Shown: positions 8,144 through 16,922, counted from the stretch's first letter. The stretch is DNA of 64,000 nt from CAYFZR01 sp046760505 [NCBI: Candidatus Hydrothermarchaeota archaeon] (GCA_046760505.1 JBHIEG010000004.1:23111-87110); one strand, 5' to 3'. Made by a program: numbers and translations. Notes: generated from the letters alone by a model not told the origin.

Positions 8144-8263
8144 ATTCAAATAGAAGGCTTGGAGATCAGAATAAACAATAAGGACACCAGACCTTTTCGG
8201 AAGGCTCTTCTTTTAAGAAATGGGAATAACTTGCCTATACTTATCCGATTTTTAATATGATAC

Positions 8264-9007
8264 TCAGAATTGTTTTTTGAGCTCAATGCCAGAATCAGTT
8301 ATTTCAAAGGGAATTAGTTGAGTTGGATGTTTTGTATTGTGCATTTTGAGTATTTGGAGCTTTCTTTCCCATTTATCTTCAGTTCTGGCATAGTGTAGAA
8401 CTATAACCCCTTGAGTAACGTATTCTTCTACGCCAAAGGTGCTTATCTGATCTTTTCCTCCTATTCCCGATACCAGCAGACTTGTAGCACCAGTATTGCC
8501 TAATGATTTTACCAAGGAGAGTATTTCTCCCCTCGCGGCCATGAGGCTTTCATGCTGTAAGAGAAGCGATGAAATCGGATCGATCACTATTCTTTGAGCA
8601 CCCATTTCATCCACTGTTTTTTCGAGAATGTTTCCTATGGAACTGGCGGAAAATTGTTTGGTTCCCAAAAATTCTGGAGGAGAAATAATGTATTCATCTT
8701 TAACGGATGTTCCGATTCTTACTGGAGATGCGTCAATGAATTTCAGCAGTCCTTTCTTTTCAAAACTCTCAAGATCCCAGCCAAATCTGCGCATAGCCCA
8801 TCTAATATGAATGGGACTTAATTCAAGGGAGAGATATATTCCCGGCTCTTCGTATATCGCGGCTCCCTTGTACAAGTATTGGATCCCGAATATGGTTTTA
8901 CCAGCGCCAGCGCCGCCGGACAATAGCACTGTAAGACCCCTCGGTATTCCCCCCTCGATTAATTCGTCGAGATTTGGAACTCCTGTCTTGACCCTAAATA
9001 TACTCAT
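8264..9007 (-). CDS. KaiC-like RecA-superfamily ATPase
   Basis: A single KaiC domain of 247 residues: Walker A GGAGAGKT at 31-38, a GIYLSLE strand, and Walker B RIVIDPISSL near residue 140. Single-domain KaiC homologues are abundant in archaea and act as regulatory ATPases, often with signalling or archaellum-like partners. The start ATG 9007 has GGTGAT upstream. It is 8 bases downstream of the membrane coiled-coil gene, so the pair is likely co-transcribed and may interact. The biological role is not known. Confidence 0.85.
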   Translation of the reverse strand: MSIFRVKTGVPNLDELIEGGIPRGLTVLLSGGAGAGKTIFGIQYLYKGAAIYEEPGIYLSLELSPIHIRWAMRRFGWDLESFEKKGLLKFIDASPVRIGTSVKDEYIISPPEFLGTKQFSASSIGNILEKTVDEMGAQRIVIDPISSLLLQHESLMAARGEILSLVKSLGNTGATSLLVSGIGGKDQISTFGVEEYVTQGVIVLHYARTEDKWERKLQILKMHNTKHPTQLIPFEITDSGIELKKQF

Positions 9008-9015
9008 ATCATCAC

Positions 9016-10341
9016 CTACAACATATTGCTTTTCTCATCGATTTCCTTACTTATTGCTTTTAATTTATTTTGAATTTTTGATCTTTTATATTCGTAATCT
9101 TTAACTCCCTTTAATCTATTCAAAGCCTCTAATTTTTCTAATTCTACTTTTAATTTTTCTTCCTCGTGTTTTAATCTGGCTATCTGGTCTTTTAACTTGA
9201 TTTCTTCTTCTTCCAAATTGATCAAAGCCGTCTTGTATTCTGTGTATAATTCTTCATAAGCTTTTTGCGTAATTTTTCCTTTCTTTAAATCAGAGTCCAA
9301 AACTTTGAGTAAATGAGTAATTCTCCTTTTTTCTCTAGATATTTTTCTTCCTTCCCTTTTTTTACCAAATACTTCCTTAAAACTTTTTATGTGCTTAAAC
9401 TTACCTTTCAGATCTTTCAGATTATTCATTAGGATTGAGCCGACTCTAAGGTAATTAGCCTTAAAAATTTTTTCTCTTCCAAAGAACAAAAGCAGAATTC
9501 CAAGGAATAATAATGAGCCATATAAGACAATCGCTGGGTCGAAAAAAACAGGGATTTCTGGATAGAATGCTAGAAGATGAACCTTTTTATACATAAAGTC
9601 GATTTTTCCTGAAATTGGGGAAAATACAACTGGATGGGAAGCGACTATCTTGCAGACAGTGACCGGATTTCCTTGGTAGGATAAACCTTCTTTATGAACT
9701 TTAACGTAATTTCTTATTTTTTCGGAGGGAATGACCTCTAGATCTTCACTTTTATAGCCTATGAACAGTATGCTCAAAGATTTCTCAGGTGTTATCAGAA
9801 CCTTTTTGTTGTTAATTTTTTCCTCTTCACCTGGTACTAAATAATCACAACTAAACTTTATCTTTGGATTCTCTTGTATTTGAACTGTGATAGAATCTTC
9901 CCACAGTACCAGATTTGGAATGTCTTTTGGTCTGATGGAAATTGTTATGATGGATTCGCCAAGGGAAGAGTTTTTTCTTGTAACAATGCTCAGATGGAGG
10001 GGTTTATCCGTAACTTCCATTTCTTTTTCTAAGTTGGCAGGCAGATAAAACTTGGTTTCGTCAAAATTTATGGTTAAAACCGGTTTTAATTCTTTAAACG
10101 AATAATTGACCATTAAAACTCCTATGTCGTTGAATTTCCCGGGATAAGTTTGTAGTACATCCGTCGTTGGGGTAATCCTTACGTTAAGGATATCTTCCAA
10201 CCCATTTACAACTGTAAAACAAAATAATAATGTTATCAGCAAGGCGAATTTAGTTTTCATGATTTTAGTTTTGGTATGCATCCAATAAAAAATGTATTGT
10301 ATCAGAAATCTCTCTGCATTGGGTGGATGTTTACATCTCAT
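9016..10341 (-). CDS. Membrane protein with extracytoplasmic beta-rich domain and cytoplasmic coiled coil
   Basis: Unrecognised. A hydrophobic segment KFALLITLLFCFTVVNG (about residues 30-46) looks like a signal sequence. Next come about 230 residues of beta-rich sequence, probably outside the cell, one transmembrane helix (about 272-292), and a cytoplasmic half dominated by Lys/Glu coiled coil (about 335-430). ATG 10341 has AAGGTG upstream; the ATG at 10260 directly precedes the signal segment and is a possible start. Coupling to the adjacent KaiC-like ATPase suggests a sensor or scaffold working through that ATPase. Confidence 0.7.
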   Translation of the reverse strand: MRCKHPPNAERFLIQYIFYWMHTKTKIMKTKFALLITLLFCFTVVNGLEDILNVRITPTTDVLQTYPGKFNDIGVLMVNYSFKELKPVLTINFDETKFYLPANLEKEMEVTDKPLHLSIVTRKNSSLGESIITISIRPKDIPNLVLWEDSITVQIQENPKIKFSCDYLVPGEEEKINNKKVLITPEKSLSILFIGYKSEDLEVIPSEKIRNYVKVHKEGLSYQGNPVTVCKIVASHPVVFSPISGKIDFMYKKVHLLAFYPEIPVFFDPAIVLYGSLLFLGILLLFFGREKIFKANYLRVGSILMNNLKDLKGKFKHIKSFKEVFGKKREGRKISREKRRITHLLKVLDSDLKKGKITQKAYEELYTEYKTALINLEEEEIKLKDQIARLKHEEEKLKVELEKLEALNRLKGVKDYEYKRSKIQNKLKAISKEIDEKSNML

Positions 10342-10454
10342 ATTTACACCTTATACATAGCACATGTTTTTCAAGGGGGATAAGTTGCCCACTCTTGTTA
10401 CTGCGAACAGGTTCTATCGGCACCGAGTTGGTTGAAGTTCATCTTGATAAAAAT

Positions 10455-10484
10455 GGTAATACTTTTATACTAGAAAGTATTACC
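10455..10484. promoter_or_regulatory. Perfect palindrome upstream of the Ni/Co transporter (NikR-like geometry)
   Basis: The arms GGTAATACTTT and AAAGTATTACC are 11-base perfect inverted repeats with an 8-base spacer. Viewed as GTAATA-N16-TATTAC, the geometry equals the 6-N16-6 arrangement of bacterial NikR operators, although the arm sequence differs. A further AGTATTACT half-site follows at 10492-10500. It lies about 50 bases upstream of cbiM, so metal-dependent repression of the transporter is likely; the regulator itself is not in the window. Confidence 0.75.
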
Positions 10485-10530
10485 GTAGTTCAGTATTACT
10501 AACTAACTGAAAATTATTACTGGTGTGAAA

Positions 10531-11166
10531 ATGCACATACCAGATGGATTTTTGAGTCCAGCAGTTTGGATGACCATGTGGATTATTTCAGCCGGAATAA
10601 TAGGCTATGCAATTTTAAGAACAAACAAAAGGCTTAGAGAGAGACATGTTCCTTTAATGGGTGTTCTAGCAGCCTTTATATTTGCGGGGCAGATGTTAAA
10701 TGTTCCTATTGCGGCTGGAACGTCAGGACACCTGCTCGGTGGAGTTTTGTCCGCCATATTCTTGGGTCCTTTCGCGGGTAGCATAGTGATGTCAACTGTT
10801 TTTATTGTTCAGGCAGTATTTTTCCAAGATGGAGGGATCTTTGCGCTGGGAGCAAATATATTCAATATGGGCTTAATCGGTACCATACTAGGATATTACA
10901 TTTACACAGGAGTAAAAAATCTTATAGGCGGAACTAAGGGCATGTTAGTAGGCGCAGGAATCGCTGGATGGCTGGCAGTAGTACTAGCATCCATTGCTAC
11001 TTCTCTAGAACTTGGTTTCTCGGGAACTGTTCCGCTCAACTATGTTTTACCGGCTATGGTAGGCATACACGCAATCATAGGGATTATTGAAGCAGCAATC
11101 ACGATTACAGTTGTGGCATACGTTTTAAGAGTTAGACCAGACCTATTGGAACTACCTAAAGTTTGA
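10531..11166 (+). CDS. cbiM: Ni/Co ECF transporter substrate-binding membrane subunit CbiM/NikM
   Basis: The protein begins MHIPDGFLSPAVW. In this family the free amino group of Met1 and His2 bind the metal, so ATG 10531 is the meaningful start rather than the in-frame GTG two codons earlier. Six to seven hydrophobic segments follow, with the conserved HLLGG near residue 69. It is the S component that captures Ni2+ or Co2+. The PDGLE-type partner and the NikR-like operator favour nickel; the nearby cobamide genes keep cobalt possible. First gene of a four-gene operon. Confidence 0.9.
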   Translation: MHIPDGFLSPAVWMTMWIISAGIIGYAILRTNKRLRERHVPLMGVLAAFIFAGQMLNVPIAAGTSGHLLGGVLSAIFLGPFAGSIVMSTVFIVQAVFFQDGGIFALGANIFNMGLIGTILGYYIYTGVKNLIGGTKGMLVGAGIAGWLAVVLASIATSLELGFSGTVPLNYVLPAMVGIHAIIGIIEAAITITVVAYVLRVRPDLLELPKV

Positions 11167-11175
11167 GGTGATAAT

Positions 11176-11472
11176 ATGGGTTTAAAATGGTGGCATCTTG
11201 GATTAATAATCTCCTTGATTATGGCTGGAATAATTTCTATTTACGCTTCTTCAAGTCCAGATGGTCTTGAAAGAGTAGCGGAGGATAAAGGATTCATTTC
11301 AAAAGGAAAGAAAGAGGTCATTCACTCACCAATGCCTGAGTACACAATCCCAGGCATAAGTAACGTTAAATTATCAACATCTTTGGCAGGACTAGTAGGT
11401 ACGCTCTTAGTTTTCTTGCTTATGTACAGTATGGGAAAAGCGTTGAAGGGAGAAAAAAGGAATGGAGCATGA
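11176..11472 (+). CDS. cbiN: PDGLE-domain ECF transporter subunit (NikN/CbiN type)
   Basis: A 98-residue protein with a membrane helix at each end (about 5-24 and 68-87) and the SPDGLE motif near residues 27-32 in the external loop. The PDGLE domain is characteristic of NikN-type small subunits, which are required for metal capture together with CbiM/NikM. It is 9 bases downstream of cbiM and overlaps cbiQ by 11 bases. Confidence 0.85.
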   Translation: MGLKWWHLGLIISLIMAGIISIYASSSPDGLERVAEDKGFISKGKKEVIHSPMPEYTIPGISNVKLSTSLAGLVGTLLVFLLMYSMGKALKGEKRNGA

Positions 11473-12232
11473 CTTTTTAGATAAGTATGCCGATCTCAAC
11501 AGTCCAATACACAAATTGGATCCGAGAGTTAAGGTGGTCTCCTTTCTTATCTTCATCTTCTCAGTAATCTTGACTCCTCCTTTAAAATTCAAAAATTTTT
11601 TATTCTTCTTCATTTTGATTTTAGCGTTTATTTTAATCTCAAAAGTACCGCTGAGATTTATTTTAAAACGCTCACTCATAATAATACCCTTTGTTTTCTT
11701 GGTTGCTATTTTTATTCCCTTTTTAAAACAGGGTGAGATAGCTGGCTCCTATAGTTTTGGGACTTTGCATCTTTCGGTAAGTTATGGAGGTTTAATCGTA
11801 CTGTGGAACGTACTGATAAAATCCTGGCTCTCTGTCTTAAGTATGATTGTTTTGGTATCAACCACAAAATTTCAAAGGATTTTAAAGGCACTCGAGAGTT
11901 TGGGAGTTCCAAAAGTTATGGTCATGGTATTATCCTTTTTTTATCGCTATGTATTCGTACTTTTAGATGAAATGATTAGGATGAAAAGAGCAAAAGATTC
12001 GAGAAGTTTTAATGGTGGTAGAATCTGGCACATTAAAACCATAGGGAATATAATTGGCATTTTGTTTATAAGATCTTACGAAAGAGCAGAGCGAGTATAT
12101 ATTTCCATGGTCTCAAGGGGCTTTACAGGCAAAATGAGAACCATAGATGATTTTAAGATTAATAAGCATGATATTCTGTTTATCCTTCCCTTCCTCATAA
12201 TTCTCATTATAATAAACGTTCTGGTGATATAA
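11462..12232 (+). CDS. cbiQ: ECF transporter transmembrane T component CbiQ/NikQ
   Basis: The 256-residue integral membrane protein has about five helices. It begins with the HKLDPRVKV-type motif of energy-coupling-factor T subunits (LNSPIHKLDPRVKVVS, residues 13-28), and the two Ala-Arg-Gly-like coupling regions are seen as MKRAKDSRSF and SMVSRGFTG. It links the metal-binding subunits to the ATPase. It overlaps both neighbours (11 bases with cbiN, 1 base with cbiO). Confidence 0.9.
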   Translation: MEHDFLDKYADLNSPIHKLDPRVKVVSFLIFIFSVILTPPLKFKNFLFFFILILAFILISKVPLRFILKRSLIIIPFVFLVAIFIPFLKQGEIAGSYSFGTLHLSVSYGGLIVLWNVLIKSWLSVLSMIVLVSTTKFQRILKALESLGVPKVMVMVLSFFYRYVFVLLDEMIRMKRAKDSRSFNGGRIWHIKTIGNIIGILFIRSYERAERVYISMVSRGFTGKMRTIDDFKINKHDILFILPFLIILIIINVLVI

Positions 12233-13035
12233 TGCCGAGAAAAATGGTGGAAATTAAAGACCTGAGTTATATATACCCGGATGGAACCGAAGCGCTAAGA
12301 GGAATAAATCTGGAGATCTTTGAAGGGGAGAGCGTAGGTTTGATAGGACCCAATGGAGCAGGCAAATCTACGTTAATCCTACATTTAAACGGTATTTTGA
12401 GGAGTAACAACGGAGAAGTTCGAGTTATGGACATGGATATGGAGAAAGATATCAAAGAAATCAGGAGCAAAATCGGATTGGTTTTTCAGGATCCGGATGA
12501 TCAATTATTTTCTCCCTCAGTATTTGATGACGTGGCATTTGGTCCCATAAACATGGGATTTTCAAAAAAGGAGGTGGAAAAAAGGGTTAATATGGCGTTA
12601 AGTCAAGTTAACATGCTCGGATACGAAGAGAGATCTCCGCACCATTTGAGTTATGGAGAGAAGAAAAGAATAGCCATAGCAACCGTTCTCTCCATGAATC
12701 CCGAGATACTGGTCCTAGATGAGCCGACGAGCAACATCGATCCACGATCAAGAAAAGGATTGATAAAACTGTTGAGAAGTTTTAATATCACGAAGATAAT
12801 TGCCTCTCACGACATGGATTTGGTTGCAGAAGTGTGTGACAAGGCAGTTTTGCTGTACAATGGGAAAATAGTTGCAAATGGACCCGTAGAAGAAATTTTG
12901 ACTGATATAGATCTCTTAGAATCTCATGGACTGGAGCCTCCAACCATGGTCAAGCTTTTTAAGACAATAAATCATAAAAATGTTCCCTTGAGGTTGGAAG
13001 ATGGCATAGAGAGATTAAAGAAAATCATGGGATGA
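12232..13035 (+). CDS. cbiO: ECF transporter ATPase CbiO/NikO
   Basis: An ABC ATPase of 267 residues with Walker A GPNGAGKS (about 39-46), Q-loop [10 protein letters not shown], signature LSYGEKKR, Walker [10 protein letters not shown] and switch SHDMD. The [11 protein letters not shown] sequence after the Q-loop is typical of energy-coupling-factor ATPases. It drives metal uptake by the preceding three proteins. The start overlaps the stop of cbiQ (TAATG). Confidence 0.93.
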   Translation: MPRKMVEIKDLSYIYPDGTEALRGINLEIFEGESVGLIGPNGAGKSTLILHLNGILRSNNGEVRVMDMDMEKDIKEIRSKIGLVFQDPDDQLFSPSVFDDVAFGPINMGFSKKEVEKRVNMALSQVNMLGYEERSPHHLSYGEKKRIAIATVLSMNPEILVLDEPTSNIDPRSRKGLIKLLRSFNITKIIASHDMDLVAEVCDKAVLLYNGKIVANGPVEEILTDIDLLESHGLEPPTMVKLFKTINHKNVPLRLEDGIERLKKIMG

Positions 13036-13106
13036 GTTTACACAAGGGAGACAATTCTTTACATTAAATTCTTTACATTATCTACCTTTACGTTACCATT
13101 TCTATG

Positions 13107-13466
13107 TTACGAACCCTTCCTTGAATGACTCCATTCCATTAGAGGCATTACTGCCTTTCTTAATTCTTCTCCGTCTTTTGTGAGGGAATACTCTACTCTT
13201 GGAGGTATTTCCGCAAACGTTTCTCTCTTGATGAGTCCTTCTTTTTCTAACTCTTTCAGTCTATCAGATAGGGTTTTTGGACTAATGCCCCCTAATTTTT
13301 CTTTAATTTCGTTATATCTTATTTTTTTGTGGTTACCTATGATTGCTATGATTTGTAGGGTCCACTTTTTACTTATGGTATTTATTATGCCTTCTAGAGG
13401 ACATAGACACGTATCATCAACGTTTTTGTCAGTGTTTTTACACTTGGATTTGATTTCTTCCTGCAT
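13107..13466 (-). CDS. HxlR-family winged-helix transcriptional regulator
   Basis: A 119-residue HxlR/DUF24 regulator: CPLEGIINTISKKWTLQII near residues 22-40, then ISPKTLSDRLKELEKEGLIKRE as the recognition helix region and VEYSLTKDGEELR. Four cysteines near the N-terminus (including CLC-P) could sense redox state or thiol reagents, as in related HypR/YodB-like proteins. It is divergent from the CopD-like membrane gene, with a perfect palindrome between them. Confidence 0.9.
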   Translation of the reverse strand: MQEEIKSKCKNTDKNVDDTCLCPLEGIINTISKKWTLQIIAIIGNHKKIRYNEIKEKLGGISPKTLSDRLKELEKEGLIKRETFAEIPPRVEYSLTKDGEELRKAVMPLMEWSHSRKGS

Positions 13467-13499
13467 ACTCGGTCACTTTATCCATAGTTACTATGTTAC

Positions 13500-13519
13500 T
13501 TTAAACTCTATAGTTTAAA
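13500..13519. promoter_or_regulatory. Palindrome TTTAAACT-N4-AGTTTAAA between hxlR-like gene and CopD-like gene
   Basis: Eight-base perfect arms with a 4-base spacer lie 34 bases upstream of the HxlR start and overlap AT-rich TATA-like sequence facing the CopD-like gene. It is a plausible operator for the divergently encoded HxlR regulator. Confidence 0.5.
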
Positions 13520-13630
13520 TACTTTATAATTTATATCTACTTCATAATAAGAAGTAAAGAAATGAGGTGTTGTCTACATATAAACACTCCGCAGAAGGAT
13601 GCAGAAGCAAAAACAGGAGGAGAGGAAAAA

Positions 13631-14131
13631 ATGGAGTTTATTACGGTTATATTACGATGGATTCATGATGTTGCTACCGTTGTATGGATTGGTGGTATGG
13701 CCTTTAACATATCAGTTGTTCGTCCATCGCTGATCGTCGTCGATCCGTCTCAGCGTATAAAACTAGCAGTCACCGTATTAAAGCGTTTTATATACTTTGC
13801 CTGGGGATGTATTTTTTTGCTCGTTTTCTCGGGCGTATTCATGGTAAATAAAGCCATTTCTCTTGGCATGTACTTAAATACTCCTTATGGGAATGTTTTA
13901 GCCATTAAACATTTTGTATTACTAGCAATGGTTGTTCTGGTAGCATGGATAAGTTTTATATCATGTCCAAAGGTCGCAGAGTTGGTGAAGCCTGAACAAC
14001 CACCTGAGCCAACTCCTGAGCTAATGAAGTTGCTAGGAAACATTGTTTCAATAGTAAAGGTTAACTTGGCACTCGGCTTCCTTGTACTTCTTTTAACAGA
14101 GATAATGGTACAATTAGGAGGATTTGTCTGA
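13631..14131 (+). CDS. CopD-like four-helix membrane protein
   Basis: The 166-residue protein begins MEFITVILRWIHDVATVVWIGGMAFN, which resembles the CopD / DUF2269-like N-terminus with conserved His and Trp, and has four hydrophobic segments. HFVLL with another histidine lies near residue 97, so heme or copper binding is possible. ATG 13631 follows a strong AGGAGGAGAGG ribosome-binding region; an upstream in-frame ATG at 13562 would add 23 polar residues. The divergent HxlR regulator probably controls it. The substrate is unknown. Confidence 0.7.
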   Translation: MEFITVILRWIHDVATVVWIGGMAFNISVVRPSLIVVDPSQRIKLAVTVLKRFIYFAWGCIFLLVFSGVFMVNKAISLGMYLNTPYGNVLAIKHFVLLAMVVLVAWISFISCPKVAELVKPEQPPEPTPELMKLLGNIVSIVKVNLALGFLVLLLTEIMVQLGGFV

Positions 14132-14177
14132 GTGTTTGTTTGAGCATGTCTAGCAGCAAAGAAGGAGGTGAGGAAAC

Positions 14178-14243
14178 ATGTGCATAGAATGTTTGCAACG
14201 TAAAAAAGAAAAAAAGGATAAGAATACTCCAAAAGACAAATGA
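14178..14243 (+). CDS. Tiny CxxC peptide, 21 aa
   Basis: ATG 14178 lies 7 bases after GGAGGTGAG, one of the best ribosome-binding sites in the window. The predicted peptide is MCIECLQRKKEKKDKNTPKDK: a CxxC pair at the very N-terminus and a strongly basic tail. It is 46 bases downstream of the CopD-like gene and probably in its transcript. It may be a small metal-binding partner, but no family is recognised and a chance ORF cannot be excluded. Confidence 0.4.
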   Translation: MCIECLQRKKEKKDKNTPKDK

Positions 14244-14245
14244 AG

Positions 14246-14385
14246 TAGAAGGGGGTTTTAACATAGCTTATACTGAAATTATTTTATACTACCTTATCAC
14301 CCCCTCTCTACACCCTAGAAGGGGGTTTTAACGTAACTTATACCGCAATTACCCTATTCTAACTTATCTCCCCCTTTCTAAACCC
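14246..14385. repeat. Two tandem copies of a 70-bp unit with G5/C5 hairpin ends
   Basis: Two units with an exact 70-base period begin TAGAAGGGGGTTTTAAC (14246 and 14316). They share roughly three quarters of their positions, and each contains GGGGGT near the left end and ACCCCC or TCCCCC near the right end, so each can fold into a long stem. The copies differ mostly in the loop. They may be terminators for the upstream genes or a small repeat element. A pyrimidine-rich stretch with similar words (ctaacttat...ctcctcc) occurs near 36245-36275. Confidence 0.65.
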
Positions 14386-14505
14386 CCATATAAAATAGAA
14401 TGCGTGAAAAAGCGGGTAAAAAAGTGGATAAAAAGTTTAGAACAGAAAACGACTCTTGTCTTAATTCTCGTCTCAGTAATAATATAATTTTTTATAAAAT
14501 TGCGG

Positions 14506-14526
14506 ATGGAGCAAGCCATGCTCCAT
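14506..14526 (-). terminator. Hairpin downstream of atpK (one-hairpin form)
   Basis: ATGGAGCA-AGCCA-TGCTCCAT forms a perfect 8-bp stem 13 bases after the atpK stop. On the minus strand it is followed within about 10 bases by a T/A-rich tract, fitting a transcription terminator or mRNA 3'-end stabiliser. Confidence 0.5.
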
Positions 14527-14538
14527 AGGCATACTCCG

Positions 14539-14877
14539 TTACAGTTTACCCATTAAAATGAACGCTACTGCCAACCCATATAATGCTACTCCTTCCGCTA
14601 GACCAACCATAACGAGACTCCAAGCAACCATCTCTCTCTTCTCTGCTATAGCGCCTAGTGCTGCTGATCCTGCTGTACCAACGCCTATTCCTGCTCCGGT
14701 GCAGGCAAGACCGGCAGATAGGCCAATTCCTATTGCTATCCCGAGGGATTTTAAACCGTCCCCAACTGCGAGCTCTTCTATTTTTTCTTCTCCTTGTGCA
14801 AGTACAGGTATTGTGCAAATCAAAAATAGTATCAAAAAGGCATTTAAAATTACAATTCCTTTTAACATCCTTTTCAT
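14539..14877 (-). CDS. atpK: A-type ATPase rotor subunit K (c), single-hairpin form
   Basis: The 112-residue protein has an N-terminal hydrophobic segment that may be a cleaved signal, then one glycine-rich hairpin: helix AIGIGLSAGLACTGAGIGVG and helix LVMVGLAEGVALYGLAVAF, with the ion-binding carboxylate in GLAEGVALYG. The TQ pair that helps form the Na+ site in two-hairpin NtpK proteins is absent. It forms the rotor ring of an A/V-type ATPase with the adjacent subunit I, encoded just upstream. No catalytic subunits are nearby. The start follows GGAGGG at 6 bases. Confidence 0.85.
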   Translation of the reverse strand: MKRMLKGIVILNAFLILFLICTIPVLAQGEEKIEELAVGDGLKSLGIAIGIGLSAGLACTGAGIGVGTAGSAALGAIAEKREMVAWSLVMVGLAEGVALYGLAVAFILMGKL

Positions 14878-14924
14878 CCAATCCCTCCTTTTTATTGCTT
14901 TTTCTTATTGGCAATCATTGCGTT

Positions 14925-16922
14925 TCATAAAGGTGCTAAGAATGTATATTTACGTATTGCCTTAAAGGCTTCGAATTTAGTTCCCCCCGCATCGTAAAAC
15001 TTGGAAAACCACTCGTAGTAATGAAGCCTTAGTGTCTGTATAAAGGACACAAAGCCCTCTATTCCGATTATGAAGATGTTTCCGATTAAGAATATTATGG
15101 ATTTCAAAAACAGCGGGGCTACCATTTCCATGAACATTACCATTATGCTACACAAAGCCGCGTGAACTAATGCAATTGCTGTAATTCTTACATACGATAT
15201 ACAGTTCGCCAAATATCTCGTTATAGCCTCGAAAGAACCATAAAAGCCCCACAAAAAAGAGGTATGCTCAGCGTACTTGGTGCCGATGCATATCACCAGC
15301 AAAGGCAAATACAGGAAGGGTATTGCTAGTGTATCTCTTAACAATAGAAATACATCTGTTCCGTGTTTTATAATCAATAATGTGCCGCCCCAAAGGAGCC
15401 AGAGACCGGAGAGGCTCCATGGAGGGAATAATGCTTCCAGATAATCTTTGTGCATGATGTGGTTTAGCATATTCAGTATTATACCCAGACTTAACTGTAC
15501 CAAGCCAATAACGATTGCAAATACAACCAGATTAGTACCGCTTTCTAAAGGTCTAAGCCAGAGAGGCTCTAATATTTCCAATCCGAATACGCTTCCGTAC
15601 AATAAACCTCCAAGCGTACCCATTATTCCACAAGCAAGCATAATCTTCCCAAATTTTTCTATAACTTCGCCGAATTTAAAATAAAAACCCAGCAAGAAAC
15701 CTAAAATTGCTATTACGAGCCCCTGTCCGACATCTCCAAACATTAGCCCATACATGAAGGGGAAACTTATTCCCATAAAGAAGGTTGGATCGATTTTGTC
15801 GTAGCCAGGGAGCCCGTATGTTTCTGTCAGGATTTCAACAGGCTTTATAGGGGGTGGATTTGATAGCATTGTAGGGGGGTTATCTCCTTTTTTTGGTTCA
15901 TCTATTCTAATGATGCCATATCCATTCGTAGTATTGTTAAAGATCTCTTTTAACTTTTCAATTAGATAATAAGGAACCCAACCGCTTATCAAGTAGCTTT
16001 TAGTAGTCTTACCGAATAGAGAGGTGATTTCATCAAGATTTTTTTCTATTTCCAACTGTTCTTTCATTAAGAGTAGTTCTTTTTCATTAACGTTTGCAAT
16101 TCTTTTTAATTCTTCTTTAAGTTTATCCTCTTCTACGGTAATATGAGATATGCTTTCTTCCAAAAAGTTCTCAGCGTCTTCCAATTCAAGATCACAAATT
16201 TTTCTTGGTATGCTAAGACTCTCAAAGCCTCTAGCGCGTAAAATTTTTCGTATTTCACTTTCATATTCATATAAACTAACAATTATGATGAATTTGGTTT
16301 TTTTATCGACATCCCCCGAGAACAAATAGAGAAAATCTTCTGTTGCTTCCTTAAGTTCTGGTTCAAGGAAATTTAATTGATCTTTAGGTACGGTTCCAGT
16401 TTCTAAGTAAAATAGTTTGAAACCCTCCAGATACTTTGGACCGATACCAAAATTTTCCAAAATGGATAAAACTTCTTGGCAAGTAAGAATATCGCTTCTC
16501 TCTTCTCTCAAAGCATCAAGTTTCGATGAAGTCTTTAAAACTTCCTTTTCTATGTTCTCAAACTTTTTTTCGAATCCTTCAAATAGTTCTAGAATAGACG
16601 TTTCTTTGATCGGTATTTTTTCGATTTCTTTTACTTCTAAGATTTTTTTTATTTTGTTGCTAAATGTTTTTTCTTCTTCAACTGACTGCAGAATATCCAA
16701 AATCCTATTTATCCTAGATAAGAGCCCTGATGTTTTATATCTTACCCAAGTAGATGGTGGAACTTCTATTCCTATCTCCTTAAGCATTTCTTGGGATTCT
16801 ATTTCCTCATGAACATTAATGAGATGAATTATTCCCAATTCTTTTAGTTCTCTCATTAGGGGATCTAACTTATCTTCAAGTACAATAGCGTGAACCTTTT
16901 TCATACGTATCGGTCTTAACAT
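14925..16922 (-). CDS. atpI: A-type ATPase stator subunit I (a), first paralogue
   Basis: A 665-residue subunit I: MLRPIRMKKV start, about 330 residues of soluble coiled-coil arm, then a membrane half with about seven helices, including PTFFMGISFPFMYGLMFGDVGQG and the C-terminal SYVRITAIALVHAAL region with the essential arginine, and RLHYYEWFSKFYDAGG at the end. It forms the ion half-channels facing subunit K. It lies 47 bases upstream of the one-hairpin atpK, forming a two-gene unit with no E, C, A, B or D genes. Confidence 0.92.
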   Translation of the reverse strand: MLRPIRMKKVHAIVLEDKLDPLMRELKELGIIHLINVHEEIESQEMLKEIGIEVPPSTWVRYKTSGLLSRINRILDILQSVEEEKTFSNKIKKILEVKEIEKIPIKETSILELFEGFEKKFENIEKEVLKTSSKLDALREERSDILTCQEVLSILENFGIGPKYLEGFKLFYLETGTVPKDQLNFLEPELKEATEDFLYLFSGDVDKKTKFIIIVSLYEYESEIRKILRARGFESLSIPRKICDLELEDAENFLEESISHITVEEDKLKEELKRIANVNEKELLLMKEQLEIEKNLDEITSLFGKTTKSYLISGWVPYYLIEKLKEIFNNTTNGYGIIRIDEPKKGDNPPTMLSNPPPIKPVEILTETYGLPGYDKIDPTFFMGISFPFMYGLMFGDVGQGLVIAILGFLLGFYFKFGEVIEKFGKIMLACGIMGTLGGLLYGSVFGLEILEPLWLRPLESGTNLVVFAIVIGLVQLSLGIILNMLNHIMHKDYLEALFPPWSLSGLWLLWGGTLLIIKHGTDVFLLLRDTLAIPFLYLPLLVICIGTKYAEHTSFLWGFYGSFEAITRYLANCISYVRITAIALVHAALCSIMVMFMEMVAPLFLKSIIFLIGNIFIIGIEGFVSFIQTLRLHYYEWFSKFYDAGGTKFEAFKAIRKYTFLAPL

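Noticed and set aside
7964-8260. 98-codon plus-strand ORF opposite the tiny peptide gene
   Set aside because: It is rich in Leu, Phe and Asn in a way expected from AT-rich noncoding sequence, lacks a ribosome-binding site and runs through the palindrome at 8118-8143.
14546-14965. Long antisense and alternate-frame ORFs over atpK
   Set aside because: They are shadows of the GC-biased glycine/alanine codons of the c subunit; the same occurs at 54384, 59527 and other K genes.
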